A stretch of DNA of 64,000 nucleotides. It comes from Flavobacterium sp. LHD-80. Its GTDB lineage: Bacteria; Bacteroidota; Bacteroidia; Flavobacteriales; Flavobacteriaceae. The notes under the pieces are model-generated. The model saw only the letters and a list, made by a program, of their open reading frames with translations, had not been told where the DNA came from and ran no database searches. Shown in pieces: positions 17,397-24,293 of the stretch. The stretch's first letter is position 1. Every line of letters starts with the position of its first letter. Where the stretch lies: the NCBI RefSeq assembly GCF_030929605.1, contig NZ_JAVFVS010000013.1, positions 248,001-312,000 of the forward strand, given 5' to 3'. The position numbers and the translations under genes are program-made.

Positions 17397-17927
17397 ATGA
17401 GTCAAGAAGAATTATTAGTTTTAATTTACAAAAAAGACGAAAGAGCTTTTACCCATCTGTACGATATGTACTCGAAAAGTCTCTTTTCGGTCATTAATGT
17501 ACTAATCAAAAACCGTGAAGAAGCCGAAGATGTTTTGCAAGAAGTTTTTGTAAAAATCTGGAAAAACATCGATTCGTACAACGAAAGCAAAGGCCGATTT
17601 TACACCTGGATCCTTAATATTGCTAGGAATACTTCTATTGATACTTTAAGATCTAAAAATTTTAATAACAGTCAAAAAAACCTTTCCTCCGATAATTTCG
17701 TAAATCTGTTAGATGACAGTAATAAGCTTGTCAATAAAATTGATACAATTGGTATTCAAGAGTTCGTAAAAAAACTGAAACCAAAATGTATTGAGATTCT
17801 TGATCTGCTATTTTTTAAAGGATATACCCAACAAGAAGCTTCAGAAGAATTGGCAATGCCACTGGGAACTATCAAGACACAAAATAGAAACTGTATTAAC
17901 GATTTAAGAAATTATCTAAAAATATAA
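17397..17927 (+). CDS. ECF-type RNA polymerase sigma-70 factor
   Basis: A 176-aa protein with sigma region 2 at about 13-82 (YDMYSKSLFSVI, REEAEDVLQEVFVKIW, FYTWILNIARNTSID) and region 4 at about 122-172 (CIEILDLLFFKGYTQQEASEELAMPLGTIKTQNRNC), the latter a helix-turn-helix that reads the -35 region. It overlaps the next gene by one base (TAATG), the usual arrangement with its cognate anti-sigma factor. The stimulus is unknown. Confidence 0.95.
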   Translation: MSQEELLVLIYKKDERAFTHLYDMYSKSLFSVINVLIKNREEAEDVLQEVFVKIWKNIDSYNESKGRFYTWILNIARNTSIDTLRSKNFNNSQKNLSSDNFVNLLDDSNKLVNKIDTIGIQEFVKKLKPKCIEILDLLFFKGYTQQEASEELAMPLGTIKTQNRNCINDLRNYLKI

Positions 17928-18715
17928 TGGAAGCACAAGAATATATTGAATCAGGGATTTTAGAACTATATGTTTACGGTTTATTAACCGAAACTGAAAA
18001 TTTGGAAATTGCCGAAGCAGCGAAGAAAAGTCCAGAAATGGAACAAGAAATTATTTCTATAGAAAAAGCCATTGTAGCTTTATCGTCAAGCTTCTCTCCT
18101 TTTCATTCGGTAGCTAATTTTGAAAAAATCAAAGCAAGATTAGAACTGAAACATGGTAAAGTAGTCGACATGAAACCTGCATCAAACTGGTCACAATATG
18201 TTGGCTGGGCTGCTGCAGTACTTTTATTGTTGGGCTTAGGATATCAAACTTTGGAATTAACAAAAACAAAAGAAGCAATTTCTACTGTTGGAACTGAAAA
18301 AAGCAAAATTGAAAGAGAATATGCTTTTTTAAACCAACAAAATAAAGAAACTGAAAAAAGTTTGACTATTGTAAGAGATATCAAAAACACTGGTGTAACG
18401 CTTGGTGGTCAGGCGGTTTCTCCAACATCTTTTGCAAAAGTGTATTGGAATAAAGACACTAAGACAACTTATATTGATGCAGCTGGTTTGCCAAAACCTC
18501 CAAAAGGAATGGTTTATCAAGTTTGGGCGTTAAAATTAAGTCCAGTATTGACTCCAACAAGCATTGGTTTATTGAGCGATTTTGAAGGAAATTCTCAAAA
18601 AATATTTGCAGTTGATCGTACAAACGAAGCAGAAGCTTTTGGGATTACGCTTGAGCCTGCCGGTGGAAGTTTAACTCCAACAATGACACAATTATATACT
18701 TTAGGAAAAGTTTAA
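17927..18715 (+). CDS. RskA-like anti-sigma factor
   Basis: A 262-aa single-pass membrane protein. The N-terminal cytosolic segment (about 1-80, YVYGLLTETENLEIAEAAKK) is of the anti-sigma-K type and should hold the sigma factor. One transmembrane helix spans about 88-106 (YVGWAAAVLLLLGLGYQTL), a coiled coil covers about 110-145, and the C-terminal periplasmic RskA domain (about 155-262, with VYQVWAL) ends in TLGKV. Release probably depends on regulated proteolysis, as in RskA systems. It overlaps the sigma gene and is followed by a terminator. Confidence 0.9.
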   Translation: MEAQEYIESGILELYVYGLLTETENLEIAEAAKKSPEMEQEIISIEKAIVALSSSFSPFHSVANFEKIKARLELKHGKVVDMKPASNWSQYVGWAAAVLLLLGLGYQTLELTKTKEAISTVGTEKSKIEREYAFLNQQNKETEKSLTIVRDIKNTGVTLGGQAVSPTSFAKVYWNKDTKTTYIDAAGLPKPPKGMVYQVWALKLSPVLTPTSIGLLSDFEGNSQKIFAVDRTNEAEAFGITLEPAGGSLTPTMTQLYTLGKV

Positions 18716-18736
18716 AACTAAACGTTGCATAAAAAC

Positions 18737-18771
18737 AAAAAGCGCATATTGAAATAATATGCGCTTTTTTA
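18737..18771 (+). terminator. Terminator of the sigma/anti-sigma operon
   Basis: AAAAAGCGCATATT (18737-18750) pairs perfectly with AATATGCGCTTTTT (18756-18769) around a 5-nt loop, ending in a T-run. Confidence 0.9.
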
Positions 18772-18806
18772 TTATTTTTAATTGATTTATAACCAAATAC
18801 CACATC

Positions 18807-19193
18807 ATGAACGGAAATTTACTCTTACGAATTGCAGTTTCGATTATTCTTCTCACGCATTCTGTTTTCGGAATGTTCAATAACGGCATTAACGATTTCG
18901 GGAATTTGTATTTAAACCAAATTGGTTTTGCGCCTTTTGGTGTTTTCTTGGCTTGGAGCATTAAATTATCTCACGTTATTGCAGCTGTACTTCTTTTGCT
19001 AAATAAATATGTTAAACTAGCAGGTTTTGTAACCATTTTTGTTTTAATAATGGGTATTATTCTCGTTCATTTTCAAGAAGGCTGGTTTGTTGTTGGCGGA
19101 GGAAGAAACGGCGTTGAATATAACTTTTTGTTGATTGTAGTTTTACTAGCAATTATGTTCCCGAATGGTTTTAAGAAAGTACAATCAAATTAA
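18807..19193 (+). CDS. DoxX-like small membrane protein
   Basis: A 128-aa protein with four predicted transmembrane helices (about 5-25, 45-68, 70-90 and 103-120) and the polar segment FQEGWFVVGGGRNGVEYN between helices 3 and 4, a pattern common in DoxX-family proteins. The DoxX name comes from a thiosulfate:quinone oxidoreductase subunit, but most members have no known function. The DUF3667 gene follows 9 nt later and is probably co-transcribed. Confidence 0.7.
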   Translation: MNGNLLLRIAVSIILLTHSVFGMFNNGINDFGNLYLNQIGFAPFGVFLAWSIKLSHVIAAVLLLLNKYVKLAGFVTIFVLIMGIILVHFQEGWFVVGGGRNGVEYNFLLIVVLLAIMFPNGFKKVQSN

Positions 19194-19202
19194 AATATCA
19201 TT

Positions 19203-19931
19203 ATGGAAATTCTTTGTAAAAATTGTCATCATATCTTTACTGGCCATTATTGCAGCAACTGCGGACAACCTGCCGCAACTCATAAAATAAACCTTCATTT
19301 TTTATGGCACGATATTCAGCATGGCTTATTGCATTTTGATAAAGGAATTACCTATTCTTTAAAACAGCTTTTTACAAGGCCGGGTAATTCTGTACGCGAA
19401 TTTATTGAAGGAAAACGTGTCAGGCATTTTAAACCACTTTCATTGGTTGTAGTTTTGGCAACGCTTTACGGAGTGCTATATCATTATTTTGATATTAATA
19501 CGTTTCCAGATTCATCGGAAAAAACGCTAGATTATCATGAAATCAATGAGTGGATGGCAACTCATTTTTCTTGGGTAACGATTGCTACAATTCCTATTTA
19601 TACCATTGGAACTTATATTGTTTTTAGAAAACAGGGGTATAATTATGTTGAGTTTTTCGTTTTAAATACATTTAAAGCATCTCAAAGACTCTTTGTACAA
19701 ATCCTGACGTTTCCAATATTGCTTTATTTAAATGGCACACCGAATATTCAAAAATTTTCATCGGTAACTTATTTTATCGGACTTGTATTAATATTCTGGA
19801 CGAATATTCAATTTTTTAATAAGATGTCAAAAACAAAAGCATTCTTTTTAAGCATATTAAGTCACATCATATTTCTAATTTGCTTTTTAATAATCACTGC
19901 CATTGTGATGCTTATTTTAGGAAAACTGTAA
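19203..19931 (+). CDS. DUF3667 membrane protein with N-terminal zinc ribbon
   Basis: A 242-aa protein. Four cysteines form a zinc-ribbon pattern (C4xxC7 and C18xxC21: CKNCHHIFTGHYCSNCG). The DUF3667 core follows (YSLKQLFTRPGNSVREFIEGKRVRHFKPLSLVVV). Four to five transmembrane helices cover residues about 80-240. The family is common in Bacteroidetes and of unknown function. The zinc ribbon would face the cytosol. Confidence 0.85.
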   Translation: MEILCKNCHHIFTGHYCSNCGQPAATHKINLHFLWHDIQHGLLHFDKGITYSLKQLFTRPGNSVREFIEGKRVRHFKPLSLVVVLATLYGVLYHYFDINTFPDSSEKTLDYHEINEWMATHFSWVTIATIPIYTIGTYIVFRKQGYNYVEFFVLNTFKASQRLFVQILTFPILLYLNGTPNIQKFSSVTYFIGLVLIFWTNIQFFNKMSKTKAFFLSILSHIIFLICFLIITAIVMLILGKL

Positions 19932-19953
19932 ACCTAAATATTAAGTTTATAAT

Positions 19954-19990
19954 AAAAAAAAAAGGTTCAGTGTTTACTGAACCTTTTTTA
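19954..19990. terminator. Palindromic terminator, copy A
   Basis: GGTTCAGTGTTTACTGAACC is flanked by A and T runs, giving a bidirectional terminator after the DUF3667 gene. A near-identical hairpin lies at 20701-20736 with the loop sequence inverted. Both belong to the 399-bp direct repeat. Confidence 0.85.
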
Positions 19991-20362
19991 TGTGAATTAA
20001 TAATTACCGAGATATATTATTTTTTCTTTACTTTTTTAGTTTTATAGTATTTACGATACTTCGGATACGTTACAGCACCAATTACTGCAATTGTTGCCAT
20101 TGAATAGTAAATCCAATTTAGAGAATGCGCCTCTCCACTTGCGTAGGAATGCAGACCAACTAAGTGGAAATTTACTCCATAATAAGTAAACAAAATCGAA
20201 ATAAAAGCAAACATCGTCATTAAATTAAAGAACCATTTTCCGCGTAAAGCTGGAACAAAACGAGCGTGAATCACAAACGCATAAATCATAATCGAGATTA
20301 AAGCCCAAGTTTCTTTTGGATCCCATCCCCAGTAACGCCCCCAGCTTTCATTTGCCCATTGT
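19964..20362. repeat. 399-bp direct repeat, copy A (ccsA 3' end)
   Basis: This copy aligns without gaps to 20709-21107 at a constant offset of 745. By eye the last 76 bp (20287-20362) are identical to 21032-21107. About 25 substitutions fall within the preceding ~270 bp, and the first ~85 bp around the stop codon are almost identical. Homology stops abruptly after 20362, apart from a short CTAAGAAG match. Confidence 0.9.
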
Positions 20363-20415
20363 ATCTCTAAGAAGCATAATATTTTTAAAAATTCTGATTT
20401 TATAAAAAATAACAC
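20017..20415 (-). pseudogene. Displaced 3' fragment of a ccsA gene
   Basis: This frame encodes the last ~115 residues of CcsA, including the haem-handling WGRYWGWDPKETW segment, and differs from the intact copy at only about five residues despite about 25 base changes. The 17-20 residues at its N-terminus come from unrelated sequence and begin with GTG. It lacks all upstream CcsA helices and the whole ResB part, so it is very unlikely to work alone. The mostly synonymous differences show that this tail diverged while it was part of a functional gene. It may be the displaced original end of the neighbouring gene. Confidence 0.8.
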
Positions 20416-20469
20416 AGATTTATCGTATAATTTAACGTTTTTTTAATTTAAAATTAATAATATATTTCT

Positions 20470-20477
20470 TACATTTG
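20470..20477 (+). promoter_or_regulatory. -7 promoter element of the tiny transcription unit
   Basis: TACATTTG is a full match to TAnnTTTG, 51 nt before the first small ATG. No good TTG lies at -33, so the element stands alone. Confidence 0.5.
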
Positions 20478-20528
20478 TACCTAGAAAGTTTCTGCAGAAA
20501 GCATTTTGTTCAAATTAATTAAAAAATT

Positions 20529-20591
20529 ATGAATTTAGAAGAGTATAAGACTCGAAGAGAAAGGAGGTATTTATATGAATTGGTTCGCTGA
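20529..20591 (+). CDS. Candidate 20-aa leader peptide
   Basis: ATG at 20529 gives MNLEEYKTRRERRYLYELVR and a TGA stop. It is Arg-rich and overlaps the second small ORF by 17 nt, and its AGA-GAA-AGG-AGG codons form the Shine-Dalgarno of that ORF. This arrangement suggests translational coupling or a leader peptide. No homologue is known to me. Confidence 0.35.
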   Translation: MNLEEYKTRRERRYLYELVR

Positions 20592-20619
20592 ATTATTTGC
20601 TGCATTAGCTGGAATTTAA
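20569..20619 (+). CDS. Candidate 14-aa hydrophobic peptide with strong Shine-Dalgarno (ORF 20575-20619)
   Basis: ATG at 20575 gives MNWFAELFAALAGI and TAA. It is preceded by AGGAGG with a 7-nt spacer, an ideal Shine-Dalgarno. Flavobacterial ribosomes rarely use such sites because the anti-SD of 16S rRNA is occluded, so the site stands out. The peptide is amphipathic and could be membrane-active or simply regulatory. The coordinates given include the upstream spacer; the coding bases are 20575-20619. Confidence 0.35.
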   Translation: MYMNWFAELFAALAGI

Positions 20620-20644
20620 TCCAAAGCAAGCAGAATTAAAAATT

Positions 20645-20669
20645 AAAGCCACTTTTATAGTGGCTTTTT
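20645..20669 (+). terminator. Terminator of the tiny transcription unit
   Basis: AAAGCCAC (20645-20652) pairs with GTGGCTTT (20660-20667) around a 7-nt loop, with T residues following. It ends a transcript of about 190 nt begun at the -7 element near 20470. Confidence 0.8.
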
Positions 20670-20700
20670 ATTTGATATATAGCCCAGACTTAATGTCAAT

Positions 20701-20736
20701 AAAAAAAAGGTTCAGTAAACACTGAACCTTTTTTAT
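20701..20736. terminator. Palindromic terminator, copy B, of the ccsBA gene
   Basis: GGTTCAGTAAACACTGAACC with A and T runs on both sides ends the minus-strand ccsBA gene. It is the counterpart of the hairpin at 19954-19990, differing only in loop orientation. Confidence 0.85.
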
Positions 20737-21107
20737 GTGAATTAATAATTACCGAGATATATTATTTTTTCTTTACTTTTTTAGTTTTATAGTATTTACG
20801 ATATTTCGGATATGTTACAGCTCCAATTAAAGTAATTGTTCCTAATGAATAGTAAATCCAATTTAGAGAATGCGCCTCACCGCTTGCATATGAATGCAGA
20901 CCAACCAAATGGAAATTTACTCCGTAGTAGGTAAACAAAATCGAAATAAAAGCGAACATCGTCATTAAATTGAAGAACCATTTTCCGCGTAAGGCTGGTA
21001 CAAAACGAGCGTGAATAACAAACGCGTAAACCATAATCGAGATTAAAGCCCAAGTTTCTTTTGGATCCCATCCCCAGTAACGCCCCCAGCTTTCATTTGC
21101 CCATTGT
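20709..21107. repeat. 399-bp direct repeat, copy B (3' end of intact ccsBA)
   Basis: This is the partner of 19964-20362. It forms the true 3' end of the ccsBA reading frame plus the untranslated tail and terminator. Confidence 0.9.
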
Positions 21108-23980
21108 CCTCCTAAGAAGTTTCCAATAGTCAGCATGATCAAACCGATAGTTATAGACATTTCGTTGATATAAGTAATCTCTTTAATATTAAGTTCCATT
21201 TTAGCTTTGTTTTTCTCTGTTGTAAAGAAAATTAATACTAATGCAACAAAACCTAAAATCATTCCTAATGCAGTTGGACCATAACTTGCTACAATAACCG
21301 CAACGTGAATCATTAACCAATATGAATTAAGAACGGGCTGTAAATTTGCAATTTCTGGATCAATCCAATTGGCGTTAGCTGCCATAAAAATCATCGCTGT
21401 CACAAATGCTGCCGAAGCTACCGTTAATTTTGATTTTCTATCAAATGCCAATCCGAAGAACATTGTTGACCAAGCAACATAAACAATTGCTTCATAAGCA
21501 TTACTCCAAGGTGCATGGCCTGAAATGTACCAACGTGCAATTAATGTTATTGTATGAAGTACAAATATTAAACCTATCAATATATGGAAACCATTTACAG
21601 TAATTCGTAACCATTTTTTATCGAAAAATATACTGAAAAGGGTAAAAATCAACATAAAGATCCCTGAAAGAGAATACCAATAAAACATTTTTGGTAAAAT
21701 ATTATAGGTATTATAAGCAACCTCTAGATCAATTTTTTGTTCACTTGGGCGTACTTTGCTTCCAAATTTTTTCTGAAAACCGTTGATACTTTCTAGTAAT
21801 TGATCTGCCGTATCCCACTTTTTAGAAATCGAGCCATTATTCAAGGCGCTAAAATATAAAGGCAAAATTTGCTTAACATAGGTAGAATCCATGCCTTTTA
21901 AACCGGCATGATCTAATTCCAGATATGAGATCCATTTATTATTTGGATCATTCGGGATTGGGAATATTCTCAAAATACTTCCGCTTAAAGCCGATTCTAA
22001 CAAGTTTACTTTTTTATCAGCTTCTATAAAATCTTTCTCAAATTGATTTGGGTTTCCTGCTTTATAAGCGGCATCTAAGTAAGGAGAAAGTTTATAATTT
22101 CCATTTTCATCAAAGAACTTTACAAAAGGTGCCAATTTCATCCCCTTTTCAATACCAATGATTTTACGAATACTATCATCTTTTGTATTAAGATAAATGA
22201 TAGGAACTTGTATCCAAACCTGAGCGTATTGTGTCATTGACAAAAATACCTGATCAGAATTCATTCCATTATATGTATCACTTTGGCTTACTTTTCGAAG
22301 TAATTCAGATGAAAAAGTATTAATCGGTTTCATTCTTCCTCCCGCGTCTTGAATAATCAAACGGCCAAATTTAGCTGCATGTGCTTCTGGAGCTTTATAG
22401 ATTGTCAATAACGAATCCAATTGTTTTTTGCTCGGCGGCGCTACAACGTGATTGGCGTGGTCATTTGGATCTGCAGTATGATTATGATCGTGTTCATGCG
22501 AGTGTACATGAGGATTTTGTTGTGCAAAACCGCTTAAACTCAACATTAACACTAAAATCGTTATTAGTTTTTCTTTCTTCTTTTTAACGCTTTCAAGTTT
22601 ACGTTTCAAATCTCCAAAACGAGAATGCTTTGTAAACATAATTGCCATTAAACCAATGTATAACAGAAAATATCCAAAATAAGTAATGTTAGTTCCCCAG
22701 AAATCGTGATTTACAGATAATACAGTTCCTTTTTCATCTGGATCAAATGAAGACTGGAAAAAACGAAATCCTTTATGATCTAAAACGTGATTCATATATA
22801 TGTCTGCATCAAAAGTTTCTGTAGAATCCTGAACAGTAACTTTACTTTTAAAAGCAGAATAACTTTTCTCTGTTCCAGGGTATTTGTCAGCAATGAAATC
22901 ATTTAATCTTACTTTAAAAGGCAATACATAAGCCTTGCTTCCAAAGAATAAACTGTATTCGATCTTTCCTATTTTTACCGTCTGAGGTTCCCCAACACTT
23001 CCTTTCGAACCCATTAAGCGAACTTCTTTTTCTTGACCGTCAGCTTTAATTTTTACTACTAAAGCATCAGTGTGTGATTTGGCTTTAAAATCTTTATTTG
23101 ACTCATAATCAATAACTCCTTTTACAGCTGGATCAGGGAAAACGATACGAATATCACCAATGCTGTACAAAGAACGCATCATTAAAGGCTGTACGTTATC
23201 TTTAGTTACAGTTCCTTTTAATTTGTCGGCCATTCTCATGAATTCTCCTTCAAATGGAGTCTGAATCGTATATTTTTCTCCAGTTGTATTAATATTGATG
23301 GCGCCGTCAGTCTGTTTATTTAAAGCAAATAAAACGTTATGAATGTTTTGAACTTCACCTTCTTTCAAGTAATGTTCTTCACGTCCGCCTGCTCCTGCTT
23401 CAACTAATTTTAAATAAAGAGTTCCTTTTGGGTCTGGTTTTATAATTTCTTTTGCTCCCATAATGTAGTTGACATAACTAACCTCAAAAGGAGTTTCGTC
23501 AAATTTTCCTGAAAGTGTAAAATCATTATTTGTAACTGGTGAAAGCAGAAGGCTTTTATCAAAAACTCTTCTTCTCGGCTGACCTTTATATTCTCCGTCA
23601 GCAAAAACTGTGATGAATGTTTTATCCGAATAAATTTGATTTTCTGCCGCTCCTTCGCGAATTGGCATCATTCCTTCATAACTGATATAACGTGTAATAA
23701 AAGCTCCTAAAATGATAAAAACAAAGGCAATGTGAAGTAAAAAAGTAGCCCATTTTTCTTTTTTAAGTAATTGGTAACGTTTGATGTTTCCAAAGAAATT
23801 AAGCATGAAAACTGCCATTATAGCTTCAAACCACCAAGTATTGTAGATTAAAATTCTGGCTGTATCAGTATTGTATTTACTTTCGATAAAAGTTCCAACA
23901 CCCATTGCAATTGCGAATGTTAAAAAAAGAACGGCCATTAAGCGTGTAGAAAACAAAAAAGAGAATATTTTTTTATCCAT
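20762..23980 (-). CDS. ccsA: CcsBA-type cytochrome c synthase (ResB-CcsA fusion)
   Basis: I start at 23980 (1072 aa, MDKKIFSFLFSTRLM). A longer frame to 24040 would have its promoter inside the coding region. The N-terminal half is ResB-like: three early helices, a large periplasmic domain and a closing helix near 450. The C-terminal half is CcsA-like, with about eight helices, the tryptophan-rich haem-handling motif WGRYWGWDPKETWAL and conserved His residues. The fusion exports haem and attaches it to CxxCH apocytochromes (System II). Between the halves lies a signal-like helix (about 470-487) followed by a His-rich stretch (HVHSHEHDHNH) near 490, which may bind haem or metal. Confidence 0.93.
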   Translation of the reverse strand: MDKKIFSFLFSTRLMAVLFLTFAIAMGVGTFIESKYNTDTARILIYNTWWFEAIMAVFMLNFFGNIKRYQLLKKEKWATFLLHIAFVFIILGAFITRYISYEGMMPIREGAAENQIYSDKTFITVFADGEYKGQPRRRVFDKSLLLSPVTNNDFTLSGKFDETPFEVSYVNYIMGAKEIIKPDPKGTLYLKLVEAGAGGREEHYLKEGEVQNIHNVLFALNKQTDGAININTTGEKYTIQTPFEGEFMRMADKLKGTVTKDNVQPLMMRSLYSIGDIRIVFPDPAVKGVIDYESNKDFKAKSHTDALVVKIKADGQEKEVRLMGSKGSVGEPQTVKIGKIEYSLFFGSKAYVLPFKVRLNDFIADKYPGTEKSYSAFKSKVTVQDSTETFDADIYMNHVLDHKGFRFFQSSFDPDEKGTVLSVNHDFWGTNITYFGYFLLYIGLMAIMFTKHSRFGDLKRKLESVKKKKEKLITILVLMLSLSGFAQQNPHVHSHEHDHNHTADPNDHANHVVAPPSKKQLDSLLTIYKAPEAHAAKFGRLIIQDAGGRMKPINTFSSELLRKVSQSDTYNGMNSDQVFLSMTQYAQVWIQVPIIYLNTKDDSIRKIIGIEKGMKLAPFVKFFDENGNYKLSPYLDAAYKAGNPNQFEKDFIEADKKVNLLESALSGSILRIFPIPNDPNNKWISYLELDHAGLKGMDSTYVKQILPLYFSALNNGSISKKWDTADQLLESINGFQKKFGSKVRPSEQKIDLEVAYNTYNILPKMFYWYSLSGIFMLIFTLFSIFFDKKWLRITVNGFHILIGLIFVLHTITLIARWYISGHAPWSNAYEAIVYVAWSTMFFGLAFDRKSKLTVASAAFVTAMIFMAANANWIDPEIANLQPVLNSYWLMIHVAVIVASYGPTALGMILGFVALVLIFFTTEKNKAKMELNIKEITYINEMSITIGLIMLTIGNFLGGQWANESWGRYWGWDPKETWALISIMVYAFVIHARFVPALRGKWFFNLMTMFAFISILFTYYGVNFHLVGLHSYASGEAHSLNWIYYSLGTITLIGAVTYPKYRKYYKTKKVKKK

Positions 23981-24011
23981 TTTTGAGGAATTACATTGTA
24001 TAAAAGTGCCA

Positions 24012-24040
24012 CAAAAGTACTTAAAAATGTTGAGTTCCAA
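24012..24040 (-). promoter_or_regulatory. Promoter of ccsBA
   Basis: On the minus strand TTG (24038-24040), an 18-nt spacer and TACTTTTG (24012-24019) match the Bacteroidetes promoter. Its position inside the longest possible frame is the reason for choosing the start at 23980. Confidence 0.7.
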
Positions 24041-24145
24041 TATTTGAGATTTGTTAATAAAAACTAAAAAAAGAGGCCTTTATATAATGAATTGTAAATT
24101 TGAAATAAGTTAATTACTACAAACTCCTTATACTTAATAATTTCT

Positions 24146-24174
24146 TTGATTATTGATATTTTTTTATAGTTTTG
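24146..24174 (+). promoter_or_regulatory. Promoter of the GH28 gene
   Basis: TTG (24146-24148), an 18-nt spacer and TAGTTTTG (24167-24174) match TTG-N19-TAnnTTTG. The start codon is 120 nt downstream, so the leader is long. Confidence 0.7.
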
Positions 24175-24188
24175 TGTAATCGATTACA
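24175..24188 (+). promoter_or_regulatory. LacI-type operator overlapping the GH28 transcription start
   Basis: TGTAATCGATTACA is a perfect 14-bp palindrome with a central CG. This is the operator form of the LacI/GalR family (compare the catabolite site TGnAAnCGnTTnCA). It directly follows the -7 element, so a bound repressor would cover the transcription start. Confidence 0.65.
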
Positions 24189-24293
24189 TTTAGAGTCAGT
24201 CTATTTATGGAAAACTTATTTTAGTTTTTCGTAAAAAAAGATCTTTCAAATAAATATTCGACTATTAACTATCTCTTTATAAAATAATTAAAA

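Larger units (their letters stand above)
20416..20700 (+). other. Spacer between the ccsA 3' copies, with a small transcription unit
   Basis: The spacer has a promoter element (20470-20477), two overlapping tiny ORFs (20529-20591 and 20575-20619), the second with an AGGAGG Shine-Dalgarno, and a Rho-independent terminator (20645-20669). It shows no similarity to the flanking repeats and carries no recombinase. Confidence 0.6.

Noticed and set aside
20416-20700. The spacer between the ccsA ends as an insertion sequence
   Set aside because: No transposase, terminal inverted repeats or target duplication is visible; only a small transcription unit is seen.
20762-24040. The longer ccsBA start at 24040
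   Set aside because: A matching promoter (24012-24040) lies within the extra 60 bases, and the sequence before MDKKIFS has no conserved features.
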